Below, one piece after another: positions 39,229 through 50,725 of a DNA stretch of 64,000 nt. The stretch is from Edaphochlamys debaryana (lineage: Eukaryota; Chlorophyta; Chlorophyceae; Chlamydomonadales), in contig JAEHOE010000081.1 in the NCBI GenBank assembly GCA_016858145.1, forward strand, positions 496,001 to 560,000, given 5' to 3'. A model generated the notes under the pieces. It searched no databases. It was not told the DNA's origin and saw only the letters and a program-made list of their open reading frames with translations. How positions within the stretch are numbered: the first letter of the stretch is position 1; each line of letters opens with the position of its first letter. The translations under genes were made by a program, and so were the position numbers.

Positions 39229-42200
39229 TCACGGGCAGCCTCCGGCCTCGGGCGGGCGCAGGCCGGGCGGCGGCTGCTCGAATTCCAGCTGGGCCCAGTC
39301 CACTGCGGCGAAGAAGGGGTGGGCCATGGCGCCCGCCGCATCCAGCCGCCGGGCCTGGAGGGGGTGGGGGTGGGTGGGTGGGGGGGGGGGCAGGTGGGGA
39401 GGAGGGGTGGGGATTTGAAGCCGGGCCTGGAGGGGGCGGGGGGGGGGGGCAGGTGGTGGGCGTGGAGCGGTTGGGGGGCAGGCGGGGAGAAGGGCTGGGG
39501 AGAACGGATGGCGGCAGTGTGAGCAGGCGGGTCTGGCTTCGGAGTTCGGGCGCAGCTCATGCGGCACGGACTGGGTAACTGGAGGCCCGCCCAGGCCCTC
39601 CCCAGGCCCCTCCCCGTCTCTTCACCACTTGCGGCACCAGCCGGCCCTCCAGCACCAGGTGCTAGGCCCGCCCCAGGCCCGCTCCGGGCCCTCCCCAGGT
39701 CCTGCCCAGGCCCTCCCGGGCCCACCTGCTGCACCAGCAGGCCCTCCAGGACCAGGTGCCTCAGCGCCTCGGAGCAGCCCTCCAGCCGTGGGCCGTCCGC
39801 CAGCTGCTTGTCGCTCACCTTAGGGGGGGGCGGGCAGGAGCGGTGGAGGGGAGGGGTCGGGGTCAGGAGCGCAGGAGTGGAGGGGGCAGGAGCGGAGGAG
39901 GGGAGGACTCAGGCGTCAGGGGGGTAGTCAGGAGGGTGGGACGCGCCGCCAGGCGGCTCCCAGTCCAGGTGCATGCACCCACGCTCAGCCCAGCTGGTGG
40001 TGTTGGGCGCTGGCGTACCCTGGTTTTGAGCGGAGTCGCGGAGTCCCTTGTGCACACGTCGATAAGCGCGCTCGCAGACGCAAGAGCCTGCCGAACCCAC
40101 CATCGCTCCCCCCCCACCCCCCGGCCCCCACCCCCCTCACCATCTCGAGCACCACCATGCCCAGGCTCCACATGTCGGCCTTGGTGCCGTACGCACCGCC
40201 GCCGTACGCCGCCGCGCGGACCTGCGTTGAATGGAGTCAGCGGGGACCGGTAGTCAGCGTGGGTTTGGCACGCGCTCCGTATCCAACACGTGTCGGGCTT
40301 ACCCGCCCAGGCTCGCTCGCTCGCTGCCGCCCCGCTGGCTGTCCCCGTCCCCGAGCCCACGCAGCTACCCCTCCCTCCACCCCTGCCTCCCTCCCAAGGG
40401 CACCGCCCCCTCACCTCCGGAGCGGCAATGGCCAGGCGGCCCGCGGGGCCGTAGGCGAGGCCGTCCTCGTCCAGAGCCTGCGGGGTTGGGTTGGGGGTTG
40501 GGTTGGGGGTTGGACTGGAGGGGTTGACGGGGTTTAAGGGGTTGGAGCGGCAGGGGAAGCGAACCCGTCAGCAGGGGTGGTGGTCGGAGAGCAAGGATGG
40601 GACGGGAAGGGTGAAGTAGGGAGGCCGTACCGGGAGATTCCACACCGGTAAGCCTCCCCACCAGCATCCCCGCCCGCCTACCCCCGCACAATCCACATCG
40701 CTGCACGTCCGCAGAGCAGCTGCAGCCCACACACCCTCCGTCCCCCGCATCCGACCGCGCCGCGTCCAAGTCCGCCAGCAGCGGGTGGCACTACCACGAC
40801 TTCCCTCTCCCATCACCCCTCCACCCTCCTCACCACCATCCACCCGCTCCCCCACCCCGTACCCCTGCACTCACCTGCGCTGCGTCGAAGTCCGCCAGCA
40901 GGGGGTGGCCCGAGGCGGAGCGATAGATGTTGTGGGGGGACACGTCGCGGTGCACCAGGCCCTGGGGACGGGTGGGGTGGGGGGCGTGGGGAGGTGCCAG
41001 GTGGGCCGGGGAGGTGTTGCGGGGCGGAGGGTGCTGGGGGCGGCCTGTCAGGCTGTGGACCGATGGGGCTGTGTATATATTTGTATACATGTGCAAAGAA
41101 GGCCGTGCATGCGTGCCAGTGCGCTCCCGTCCCCGTTCCGCCCCTCCCAACGCCGCGAGTAAAATGGGGACTGCCGAGTCCACGACCCACGCCGTTGTCG
41201 TGCATGTGTGCCAGTCCTCTCACTTCACCTGCCCCCCATTTCCTCCCCCAAAGCACGCACCTTGCCGTGCACGTGCGCCAGGGCCGCCAGCACTCGGGCA
41301 CTCAGCCACCGCACCTGCACCCGCCAAGCAGCGGCAGCCGGCCGCAATGTACGTTAGCATTGCATGGCAGTAGCAATCCCCGTCAGCAGCGCAGCAACAC
41401 CGGCCGGCCGTACACCAGGGTGTCGACGAACGTTCGCGGCCATCCACACCCAAATACAACCCTGCCCCTCGGCCCTCGGCCCCCGGGCCCACCTCGTCCT
41501 CCTCGAAGTACGGCGCCCGGCCCCGGCCCGGGCCCAGGCCCAACCGCTGCCGCTCCTGAGGTCGGGGCAAGGGGTACAGCGAAGGACGTGGGCACCGGTA
41601 GGGCAAGGGATATTCTTGCCCATGCCAAGTATCTCCAAGCGCTCAAGTGCATTCAACATGAATGCAGGAGCTGCAAACCAGCATTGCATCGCCGATGCCG
41701 AACAGTTAAGGCGGGCAGGGCCGCACCTGGATGAGGTCATGCAGGGAGCCGAGCGGCGCATACTCGGTGTACAGCGCGTACGGCGCCTTGCCGTGCGGCG
41801 TGCTGCCGTACACGCGCAGTACGAACGGGCAGGCGGCCGTCGCCTCCATGGCGGCCAGCTCGCGGGCGTGCCGGTGCGCGTCGTACTTGCGGCAGATGAT
41901 GGCCTGAGGAGGGGGCAGCAAGCCCCATAGATACGGCGACAGAGCTGAACCGCTAGTGGTAGATGGATGCTGGACAACGCCTTCCCCCCGGCCCCACCCC
42001 TCTTTTGTGCCACGCCTAACCTGGCCCCGTATAACGGTTCGTAGGATACCCACACCTCCGCCCCGGCCCCTCCGGCCCCTGGCCCTGGGCCACGTCTGCG
42101 CAACCAACCCCCTGCACATTCTGTGCCACGTGCAGCCTGCCGCTGTGTCCCGCCCCCTCCACCCCGCACCCACCTTCTGTGCCACGTGCAGCCTGCCCCC

Positions 42201-42967
42201 GTCCGGCAGGTCCAGCTCCAGAAGGTGCACCTCGCCCACCCCCCCCTTGCCCAGCGGGCGGACCTGCGGATGTGCGTGCGGGGGCAGACGGGGGGAGGGT
42301 TAAAAGGTGAGGGGTGCGGGTGGGTGTCCTCAGCACGGGCGCAAGATCAACTGCCCTGGTGGCTGCGTGGTCTTGTGCTCCTTCCACTTTCCGGCACCGC
42401 GGCACCCTCTATGGCCGCTCCTTCCTCGGCTAGCGCCTCCGTTTCGCCCGCCGCTCGCGCGTACCTTGCGCGCTTGTAGCTGCTGCCCCGGGCGCAGCTT
42501 TCGTAGCGCCTTCTTTATGAACTTGTGGTGCTCCTCGGGCAGCGGCTGACGCACAAGGCTGGTGAGGCTGGGCGATGGCGTCAGCGGCGGGGCGGGATCC
42601 TCCTCGCGGATCAGCTCCGGCGGAACAAACAGGTGTGCTAGCTCCACGGATGAGGCGAGCGAGAGCTCCGAGAGGTTGGAGTCGAGGGATGGGCGCGGGC
42701 CGGCCTCTGCAGAAATCAAGGAGGATGTGTAAGGACAGGGTGATGGCTTGGGGCAGAGTCGGGGCGCAGTCGGGCGCAGGCGCTGTGCAGGTACCGTAGC
42801 TCACCTGGCCAGCCGCACTCCGACTCCGGGCTCCCAACATGAGTGTGAGTATCATGCTGCAACGTGATGGGGCAGGCTGCGGCCCCTTTCAGCTTATGGG
42901 CGGAATGCCGCAACACATGCACCGGCTCGCTGGGCCGGTGATGCGAGTGAAGCAGCGACGACGCCAT
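39229..42967 (-). CDS. AGC-like protein kinase with atypical DFD motif (11 exons)
   Basis: Exons 42805-42967, 42465-42706, 42174-42263, 41903-41727 (41727-41903), 41493-41555, 41261-41314, 40875-40961, 40415-40477, 40141-40221, 39726-39818 and 39229-39354 give 412 residues with consistent phases. Glycine loop GKGGVGEV (140-147), Lys165 in HVAQK, candidate Glu180, catalytic loop HRDVSPHN (D269, N274) and APE at 311-313. The DFG position reads ADFDAAQ: D287 is kept but Gly is Asp289. The C-terminus has MAHPFFAAVDWAQLEF, the HPFF-x-x-(I/V)-D-W phrase that ends AGC kinase domains. The N-terminal 130 residues are Ser/Pro-rich and probably regulatory. Asp289 may change metal binding or the activation segment; whether it is active is unknown. 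Confidence 0.8.
39625..39661 (-). repeat. intronic partial copy of kinase exon-9 3' end
   Basis: 31 of 34 bp match the exon end at about 39729-39762 (LVLEGLLVQQ region), about 100 bp downstream in the following intron. Confidence 0.7.
40755..40789 (-). repeat. intronic partial copy of kinase exon-7 3' end
   Basis: 31 of 35 bp match 40875-40909 (encoding HPLLADFDAAQ). The copy has lost the CAG|GTGAG donor. Confidence 0.75.
42119..42141 (-). repeat. intronic partial copy of kinase exon-3 3' end
   Basis: 23 of 23 bp match 42175-42197 (encoding RLHVAQ), 56 bp downstream in the intron. The GT donor is replaced by ATGTGC. Confidence 0.75.
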
Positions 42968-43896
42968 CGGGAGTATTGACTATCCGAGCTGCAGCAGCCA
43001 GAGGACAGGACGCTGCTGCAAAGCTCTGCAGCGAACCCCTAGTCGCGGAACAAGCGCGCAAGCCTGCTCTCCGCTGGCTTTGCCCGTGGCCGTGTACTAC
43101 TACAACTGCCAAGTGATAGGGCTAGCAGGAACGGGGATTGGCGTCCCAAGCGTGATAAGCTGACTCGGAATGCTGAAATGGGCAGTCTTCGCTGCTGGTG
43201 TTGGGACCTCACATCGCGTGAAGGGCTTATGTGTGCAGTCCGCACGTGTTTGGGACACTTCTGGGCAGCGCGAGCGCGACAAGTCCCCGACCTTTTGCCG
43301 TGACTTCCCATCTCGAAGCGGACAGGTTGGAGGTGAGCCGCCCGCGTCCTTCGCACAGTCGACGTTCCCTTGCAAACATTGACTGGGGTACGCAGCGTGC
43401 AAAGGTGAGGCAGCGAGGGGAAAGCAGGCCCGACTGGCAGAGGGCCGGGAAGGAGGGGGAAGGAGCGGGGAGCAGGGGGAGGGGGGCGTTGGGGCCTCGT
43501 GCCAGCTGCTGGCCTGCCGAGGACCAGGCCGCCCAGCGAACGTGTGCAGCGTACGCATGGGCCATCCCTGCGGCGAGTGCGGCCCACTCCAGCTTCGGGG
43601 AAGCGTGCCGACGACAGAACAGATGCCGGACAAAACAGCCAGCGCTACACAAACTCGGCATACAGCCACCAGCACGCATACAGAACATCTGTGCATTAGC
43701 CCGCACTGCTCCTCCTGCACCCCAGACGTGAGTCGCGTCCAGACAGAATTGCGCTTGACGACAGGCGAGCGGCCGCCCAGCGAGCCCATCCTTTTCCCGG
43801 GATGTCCTCGCCTTACATGCGTTGCTCGCACAGGGTTGTGGGTCTCCCGTGTCGCTCACAGCTCCGATCGCCCCACGACTCGGCTTGCGCAGGAAA
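42968..43896. promoter_or_regulatory. shared divergent upstream region of the AGC-like kinase and the FHA gene
   Basis: The kinase starts at 42967 on minus and the FHA gene at 43897 on plus. No ORF between them shows a domain, so the 0.9-kb segment should hold both promoters. No TATA box stands out. Confidence 0.45.
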
Positions 43897-45565
43897 ATGC
43901 GTCTCGCGGTGGCTCCTTCCTCCTCGGCTCGTTTCGTGCGTCAAGGTAGGTGCCTAAGGCGGACGTGGGGGTGCCGTTGCTGGGTCGTGTCGCAAGTGCA
44001 ATCGTCAGCATTTTTGTGCTACTGCGGCGCAGGCGTGCGGAGCAGCCGTCGGACGGTCGTCGCTGTCTCTAACCGGCTGGTTCTTCAACCAACGGGTGAG
44101 AAGTCGCTCCGGGTGAAGTGCGACCAACGGGTCTGGTCGGGGTGTCCGTGTGGGGCACCCCCAGCGCAAGCCACGCTGCCAGCCTCGCCAGGCTCTCTGT
44201 TTGGGACTGGCCCAATGGGAACTATCTGATGGGCTAGGTTGGGGCCCTCTCACAAGGCAGTTTGGGCCTGCCCGGGCGCAGCACAGCTTCCCTGCCCCCA
44301 AGCCCCTGCCCGGCTGCTCACCGGCGCACAATCACACCAACGGCACGCCACCAGCGCGGGGCACTAGAACCTACGAACGCCCCCGTCGGGACTACCAGCT
44401 TTTGTACCTACGCACAGGGACGTGAGCCTGTCGGGGCGCAGCACCCCCACCCCACAGGGACGTGAACCTGCCATCACCCCCCCACCCCCCCCCACCCCAA
44501 GCCCTCTCCGCACGGTGCGAGCCCCGCCTCCCCACCCAGCCATGTCACTCCTCCTATCCCTGCCCTCCTCTGCTCCCCTGCGGCGGCTGCAGGCTCGGGC
44601 AGCACCACCCACCTGGACGGGGAGCAGGTGAACCCGCCCGGCCCCGTGAGCCTGCGGGAGGGCACGCTCGATGTGGGTCGGGTGGACCCCTGCGACATCG
44701 TGCTGCCCATCCCCACCGTCTCCAGCCGCCACGCCATCCTCACCGTCGGTGAGCGCTGGGCGGGAGGTGCCCTAGGCCTCGGCGGCTCCGCACAGGGCCC
44801 CACGTGTGGCACTGCACTGCAAGGCCACCGCCGCGGCAGTTCAGCAAGGGGCACGGGTGCAGGGAGGGAGGGGGGTAGGGAGCCTTGACGACGGCCCGGC
44901 TTGTCAGTCAGCCGAGCGGGATGGCGGCAACAGTCTGGCCTGGCCTGGCGCGGCGCCCGCTTCCTTCGCCACACCCCTCTCCTCACTCCCACTAACCATT
45001 CGACGCTCTCCCGCTTATCAGCTTCAAACACCCCTCTCCTCACCCGCCGCCCCCCCTGCCAGAGGGCGACAAGGTGCTGGTGATCGACGTCAACTCCACC
45101 AACGGCACCATGGTCAACGGCGCGGAGATCAAGGCCATGGACTACGTGGAGCTGCCCATCGGTGGGGAGATCGTGTTCGGTGAGCAGCCCCATTTCTAAT
45201 GTGTGCGCTGACCCTATACCAGTAGAAAGTAAAGTGGATTTGGAGCAGCAAACCGGCTGGAAAGATGATGTGGAGGGGGGGGGTCGTGTTTGGTGAACAG
45301 CCCCGACTATGGCGTGGCTTGCGGCAGGGCCCGTTTCCCCTTGGGGAAGGGCTGGCATCATGAGGCCTGATCTAGGGTGTGTACGCTGGCTGCTTTCGGA
45401 GTGCTTGCAGAGACCCGGCCTTGGCCGTTGGACTGGCCCACCGCACCGTACTAAGCCGGGCACCGCACCTGCTCCTCATCCCCGCTCCCCACCACCTCAG
45501 GCGATGAGCACCTTGCCAAGTTCGTGCTGCAGAAGGTGGAGGACCCGCCCGCGGCGGCGGCCTAA
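43897..45565 (+). CDS. small FHA-domain protein with plastid-type leader (5 exons)
   Basis: Exons 43897-43945, 44033-44095, 44593-44748, 45063-45179 and 45501-45565 give 149 residues. Every intron is phase 1 with GGT donors. The ATG has aaaATG context. Residues 1-30 look like a chloroplast transit peptide: MRLAVAPSSSARFVRQ, Arg/Ser-rich, then VVAVS as a possible cleavage site. The FHA core follows: LREGTLDVGR, PTVSSRHAIL (the phosphothreonine-binding SxxH region) and DVNSTNGTMVNG. The C-terminus is FVLQKVEDPPAAAA. FHA domains bind phosphothreonine peptides; similar small plastid FHA proteins exist in plants. No other domain is present, so it probably acts as an adaptor. The two 5' exons are inferred from phase and the leader character. 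Confidence 0.78.
45284..45304 (+). repeat. intronic partial copy of FHA exon-4 3' end with donor
   Basis: 19 of 21 bp match 45171-45191 (IVFG then GGTGAGCAGCCCC). The copy keeps a GT as GGTGAACAG, so it could serve as a second donor. Confidence 0.65.
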
Positions 45566-47220
45566 GCAGCCCCTGCTCCGCCCCGCGCCCCTGGCATAGC
45601 CCGGCCCCCTCGCCGTTGATGGGCCGAGAGAGGCTGGCGGTGTGGGGAAGCGCGGCTGTACGTCAGCCGGTGGAGCTGCACACGGCCTGGCGGCCGCGGC
45701 TTGCGCGGTGCCCGGGTGTGTACGGAGCTTGCTGGCGGCGGCAGCTGAGGCGGGCCAATGCGGAGGGGCGGTTGCGCGTGCGTGGAAGGCTGCGCACGCG
45801 GCGCCGATGATGGGCGCAACAACAAAGCCATGCGGACGATGCGGAACGCGCCGGATGAAATACATACAGCATCGGGCAGCCTTCTCGTTGACGGGGCGTG
45901 ATAATTGCGTTGGGGGGTGACCCGCAATGCGCCGCGGCCCTAACCCATGGGCGCAGCGGGGCAGGTGCTGGGACCAGGCAACAGGCATTGTTGCCTGCGT
46001 GAAGCGCGAGGGGGGCGTAACGCAATGTTCGGGAGTACGGACCTGGAGAGGGATTCGCTGCCATGATAGTTTACCGTTGGCTGGCAGCGGTTAGGAGTTG
46101 GTGAGAGACGAGATTGCGCGTGTTGAGATGTGCCGACATAACTGTTGACGGCGTGAGGGAGGGCCTCCGCTGGCTGTGCGTTGCGGCGCGCACCAGAGGA
46201 GTCGAGCCATGAGTAATGCCTCCTGCTGAGAGCAAAGTATAGAAGACACGTGCTGTGCAACACAAACTACTTCTGGAATGTTGATCCGCGGGGAGGCGAT
46301 ATTGTCCCCTGTGTAATCCGGCCGGAACCCACGGATGCCCTAGACGGCGGCCTGCCGTCGCGGGCGAAGCGAAGGGTCCCACCAGCGTACCTCCTCACGC
46401 CATCGCCTGGCTCGCTGGCTGAGCGTTGCTGTCTGCCCTGGGCCCGAACGAGTGCAAAATGCCCCTGTGCAATCCAATCCGGAACAGACATGCGCCCTGC
46501 CCCGGGCCCTCTCTACGGCGTCACAAGCTAGCCCCTCGACGGCAACAAGTTGATTGTGCCCTGGACGCCAGCGAAGGGCCCCCATGAGCAACAGCAACTT
46601 CATTCTCCGGCAATATCCCTGGCTAAGCGTTGCTGTCTGCCCTGGGCCCGAGTCAGCCCAACTGAAGTTGCATAGGCACTGCTGGCTGCATTTGCCGAGT
46701 ACGGCGGTCCTGCCCCGGCCCTTGCCACCTACCATCAGTTGGGGCCTTGCATGCGCCCAAGTGCCAGCAGCCAAAATGCTCACCTTGCCACTTTGCCCAA
46801 CACTCAGCCCTGATGCCCTCCACTTGTCCCGGCAGCCAGGCAGGGCAGCTCAGTGCCATCCACCGCGCTGTATCGGCGCATTGTCATACCCAGCCCACGT
46901 GCTTTGACCAGCGGAGCCGACAGGCCGCCCTTTCAGTCCTTTCGGGAGGCCCTGATTGCAAAGTTTGCAGGGTTGCACGTGCAAACCATCGTCCCAATCC
47001 ACACAGCGCGGCACCATCTCTTGGCCTCCCCCGCCTCTGCTCTTTGGCCTCGGATCTCGACCTCCTCACCTAACCAACCCTTCCTCCGCCGCGCCCGCTT
47101 GGTCCCCGCCTGCAGCACCCGCCCTACCACACTGTCCATGATTGGCTGCGAGGCGCCTTCAGTCCTTGCGCTCCTCCCTTCTTCCCATCGCCCCACTCCT
47201 CTCCTGCGGGCAGCGCCTCA
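45566..47220. other. convergent intergenic region between FHA and BTB genes
   Basis: No coding signal. A 26-bp phrase around gttgctgtctgccctgggcc occurs twice (about 46425 and 46629) and a related form near 46596, so the spacer contains diverged tandem repeats. Confidence 0.4.
46312..46316 (+). terminator. candidate TGTAA polyadenylation signal for the FHA gene
   Basis: TGTAA about 750 bp after the FHA stop, on the coding strand. The 3' UTR length would be normal for a volvocine alga. Confidence 0.35.
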
Positions 47221-49612
47221 TCACTTGGTCCTGGCCCGCTTGAAGCCCGCCACCTGCAGCTCCACGCTCAGGCCGGGGCTCTCGGAGGCCAGGCGCCGGA
47301 GGGACTCGAGGGCCGTCTCCATCACCTACACGGCGGTGGGGGTGACGAAGGACGAAGGTTACAACCATGTATGGAGAGGGGCGCTCGATTGTAGTTGGCC
47401 ACTGGCAGACCCAAACGGGTGCCCATGCCCACCTCCGCCGTGTGCTCCAGGTACCAGTCCTTGAGCCCAGACAGCAACTCCGTGAACGCGTCGCCCCGCT
47501 GCTCCGCCCACAGAAGCGCCTCCACCACGCTCTGGGGGCACACGGCCTCCAGGATGCGGACCTGTGTCCATGGCCAAGGGAGAGGAGCAAGCAACGAAAG
47601 CAGTTGAGCTCTATCGACAAGCCAGCCAACCTTTCAACCAACCAACCAATCAACCAGCACAAGCAGCACAGGCAAGCGGGCGGGGCAGGCAGACCCATCC
47701 TTGTCGGGCACAGGATCTACATGCATGGCAAGATAACTGGCTCGCCTGCGCCGCCCTACAGAGCTGCATCAGGCCCAGTCGGTCCGACAGCTCCGCCAGG
47801 GGCTGCAGCAGGGACGCCGGAAGCTCGGGCGGCAGGCAGCCGCTGTACATCCACCGCAGCAGCGCCTGAGGGCGTGGAGCAGGGTGCAGGGCAGGGCAGG
47901 GCAGGGCAGGGCAGGGCAGGGCAGGTTCCACACACAGTCCGTGGACCAGCGGGGCGGAGTGGCACAGCTTAGGACTTTGTCCTGCCCGTCAGCAGTCGGA
48001 CAAGGACCCACCTGCATCGCGTCCGGGTCCACGTCCGGCAGGTCCACCTCCTCCGCGCTAGAGTCTCTCCCCAACCGTAGCCCATAGCCACCCAACCACC
48101 AACCGCCAACCACCTCCCCAAGCGCCTCACCTGCATCGCGTCCGCGTCCGGCAGGTCCAGCTCCTCGGCGCTAGCGTCGCTGAAGCCGCCACCCGGGCGC
48201 CGCCGGAAGTAGGGGCAGCGCGCGGACAGGATGGCGCGGTGCACGGGGAACACGCGGCCGCCCACGCGCAGCTTGAGGTCCGAGGTGGGGGTCTCGCCCT
48301 CCACCGGCCCTGACTCCAACAGGGCGCTCAGATCCGCGGCCAGAGAGCCGGGCTCGGGGCCGGTAGGGGCGGGGGCGGGCGGGCGCAGGGGGACGGGGCT
48401 CAGGCCCAGGTCCAGGAGGCGGATCTTGGCTTCCCGGCTGTTGCAGAGCGCCAGCTGGCCTTCGGGCAGGATCGTGGGCAGGCAGTACTTGCTGTCCCAC
48501 AGCCGTTGCACCACGCTGCTGACCGTCCCGTCGAGCTCCACGCGACGAAGAGCGTAGCTGTCCACCGCGATGACGCCGCCGCCCGCCTCCGCCACCGAGC
48601 CCGAGACCTTTTCGAACTGCGCCGCGCCGCCCACGCCGTCCGCTTGCCCCACGGCATCGTGGTCACCGGCCAGGAGCACCGGCCACCCCACCGACCCCGC
48701 TGGCCCGGAATCGATGGTGATGCGGTAGATGCATCCGGGGTAGGCGAACAAGAGATCACCCCTGGCTCCCGGGGCGCGGGTGTCTCGGGAGTTGGGGCTG
48801 GGGCCGGGGCCGGCGCTGGGCCCGGGGCGGGGGCGCCCCGTGACGAACGCCAGGCCGCTGATGTGATGGCCCGCGCCGTCGTCGTCGAGTCCCAGCGTGC
48901 TCACAACCGCCTCGTACGTCAGCCTGGCGGCGAACCTGCCGCTGCCCCGGCCATCCTCCCGGCCACCGCCCGCCGTGGCCCTTCCGCCACGGCCGCTGGC
49001 CGGTGGTGGGGCAGCGGCCCCGGAGCAGCTCGCGCCCGCGCCAGTGTCAGCACGGTGTGGAGGCGCCTTTGCCCGCAGCGACTCGGGCAGTGCAATGCGG
49101 CGGATGCTAGAGAAGCTGGCGGCGTACAGGCACCCCGCGTGGTCGGAGGCGAGGTGGCGGATGCCTTCGAATATCGCCAGGCTGCCGGGCCCATCCGCCT
49201 TGCCTGTTCGAAGCAGGCTGCCCGCCAGGACTGTCAGCGTGTTGTCCTCCGCGAGCCGCATGATGGCAGAGCCCGTGTGCGTCTCGACTGCCAGGAAGAC
49301 GCAGTTGCTGTACCGGTCGAAGATTGGCGCACGCGGCTTGCCGGGCAGGTCGTATCGTTTGCGCCTGGACCCAGAACCCGGCGCCGGCGCTTCCTCCTTG
49401 AATATAGCCAGAGTTTCGCCGTTGCACACGAAGGCCTTGCCGTACTTTCGTACGACAGCCAGTTCGTACTCTCCATCGCAATCAAGCGCGATCAGCAGCT
49501 CGTAGTCGGATCCGTCGGGAAGCGGCCGCTCAACCACGCCTTCGATCGAGTCACGTCCATGCCAGGAGACGACTGGCTTGATGCTCGCTGTAAGGTAACT
49601 ATCCGTATCCAT
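47221..49612 (-). CDS. NHL-like / BTB / BACK-type protein (4 exons)
   Basis: Exons 48131-49612, 47746-47865, 47433-47561 and 47221-47325 (611 residues). The start ATG 49612 lies in a strong GTCGCCATGG context. The N-terminal 430 residues contain NHL-like propeller repeats: GKADGPGSLAIFEGIRHLA with LYAASFSSIRRIALP, and GQADGVGGAAQFEKVSGS with GVIAVDSYALRRVEL. The BTB domain starts near 450 (SDLKLRVGGRVFPVHRAILS, CPYFRRR, LLRWMYSGCLP). The C-terminal exons (ILEAVCPQSVVEALLWAEQR, ELLSGLKDWYLEH) look like the helical BACK region. Intron 2 has a GC donor, CAG|GCGAGC; the frame fits no GT nearby. BTB proteins usually recruit Cullin-3 ubiquitin ligases; the propeller would bind the target. This architecture is typical of large volvocine families. 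Confidence 0.82.
48012..48064 (-). repeat. intronic partial copy of BTB exon-1 3' end with donor
   Basis: Repeats the exon end at 48131-48178 (encoding SAEELDLPDADAMQ) as SAEEVDLPDVDPDAMQ with a 6-bp insertion. It keeps CAG|GTGGGT, so it could be used as an alternative donor about 120 bp downstream. Confidence 0.75.
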
Positions 49613-50725
49613 GGCGACCACTCAGCGTGCAGCGGCCGCTGCTTCAGGGCAGGGGCAGGAAGCCTGCGGGCGCGGGAGGGCGGGGTGGCGGAAGCCGGGG
49701 CGGGGACGGGCGGGCGGGCCGAGGCGGGGGCGGCCTGGGAAACGGCGGGTAAAGAGGAGGTCGCTAACTAGGCAAGCAAGCTGTACTTTGTGTTGCATTA
49801 TGAGCTGCACGGTAGGCTGGCGCACCGAAGAAGCGCGCTGAACTGGCAGGAATTACGCTCACATGGCCATGGTCGATGCCGACCAAGCAAACACTGCAAA
49901 CACTGACCTTGGTCACACTTGCCTATGATGAAGGTCAGGACCAGCTTGTTCTTGCAGGCGGACGGCACAGAGCGCGCAGACCAAAGCCCTAGCCGCGATG
50001 TCCAAGCGAGCGTTGGGCCACTTGGTATGTCACGCAGAGGCAGGGACGCGAGGGCGTGGGCGAGGATTAGGAGCATGCCAGGTTTGGGGCTGCCGTGGCA
50101 TCGGGCACTTGGTTGGAGATCCCGCCCACGGTGCGACCGCTTACCGGTCTCCTTCGCAGGCCCAAAGCACTTGCCTTCAGCTTGCCTTGCATACCGTCTA
50201 GCCCCAAACCCCGCCAGGCCGGACTAAGCCGGGTGGGTTTGGCGCACAACACATGCCGCCAAAGGCCTCAAGAGTACTGCCCGTCTCCCGCTGCCGCCCA
50301 CGCCACCCGTGACACCCATCCCTACGCCGGCCCCAAATGGATGCCCAACCGCAGCTATCGTTCAAAACGCCGTAACTGCCGCCGCCTTTCCTCCCTGCTT
50401 CCTCCTCGAGCCTCAAGCCCTGCCTTGTTGGTCAAAATCAGGCTCTGCCTCCTGGCCCTAGGCTCCTCCTGCCCCTCCTCGTTCTCCTCCCTCTCCTCGT
50501 TCTCCTGCCTCCTCCGCCCAGCGGTAGTACCTGCCTCCGCCTTGCGCCGCTTCGTTCCGTTCGCCAGCTTACTTTGGCCACAGTCCGGGCCCGGTCGCTT
50601 GTCTGTCTCCATGTTTCCTCCTCAAGCCTAACTTGCGGTCAACGCGTGGTGAACCACCTCAATCCTCGTCCTCCTCCTCCTCCTCCGCCGCCGCCGCCTT
50701 GTACCGCTTTTGTCCGTTCGTCAGC
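49613..50725. other. intergenic between BTB promoter and FKBP 3' end
   Basis: No gene seen. 50555-50650 repeats the sequence of the FKBP last exon (ccgttcg(c/t)cagcttact at 50559 and 50714; acttgcggtcaac at 50630 and 50728), so the FKBP stop region is itself locally duplicated. Confidence 0.4.

Noticed and set aside
38500..39522. 340-codon plus-strand ORF
   Set aside because: Overlaps the last kinase exon in antisense and has no domain; better explained as 3' UTR and antisense noise.
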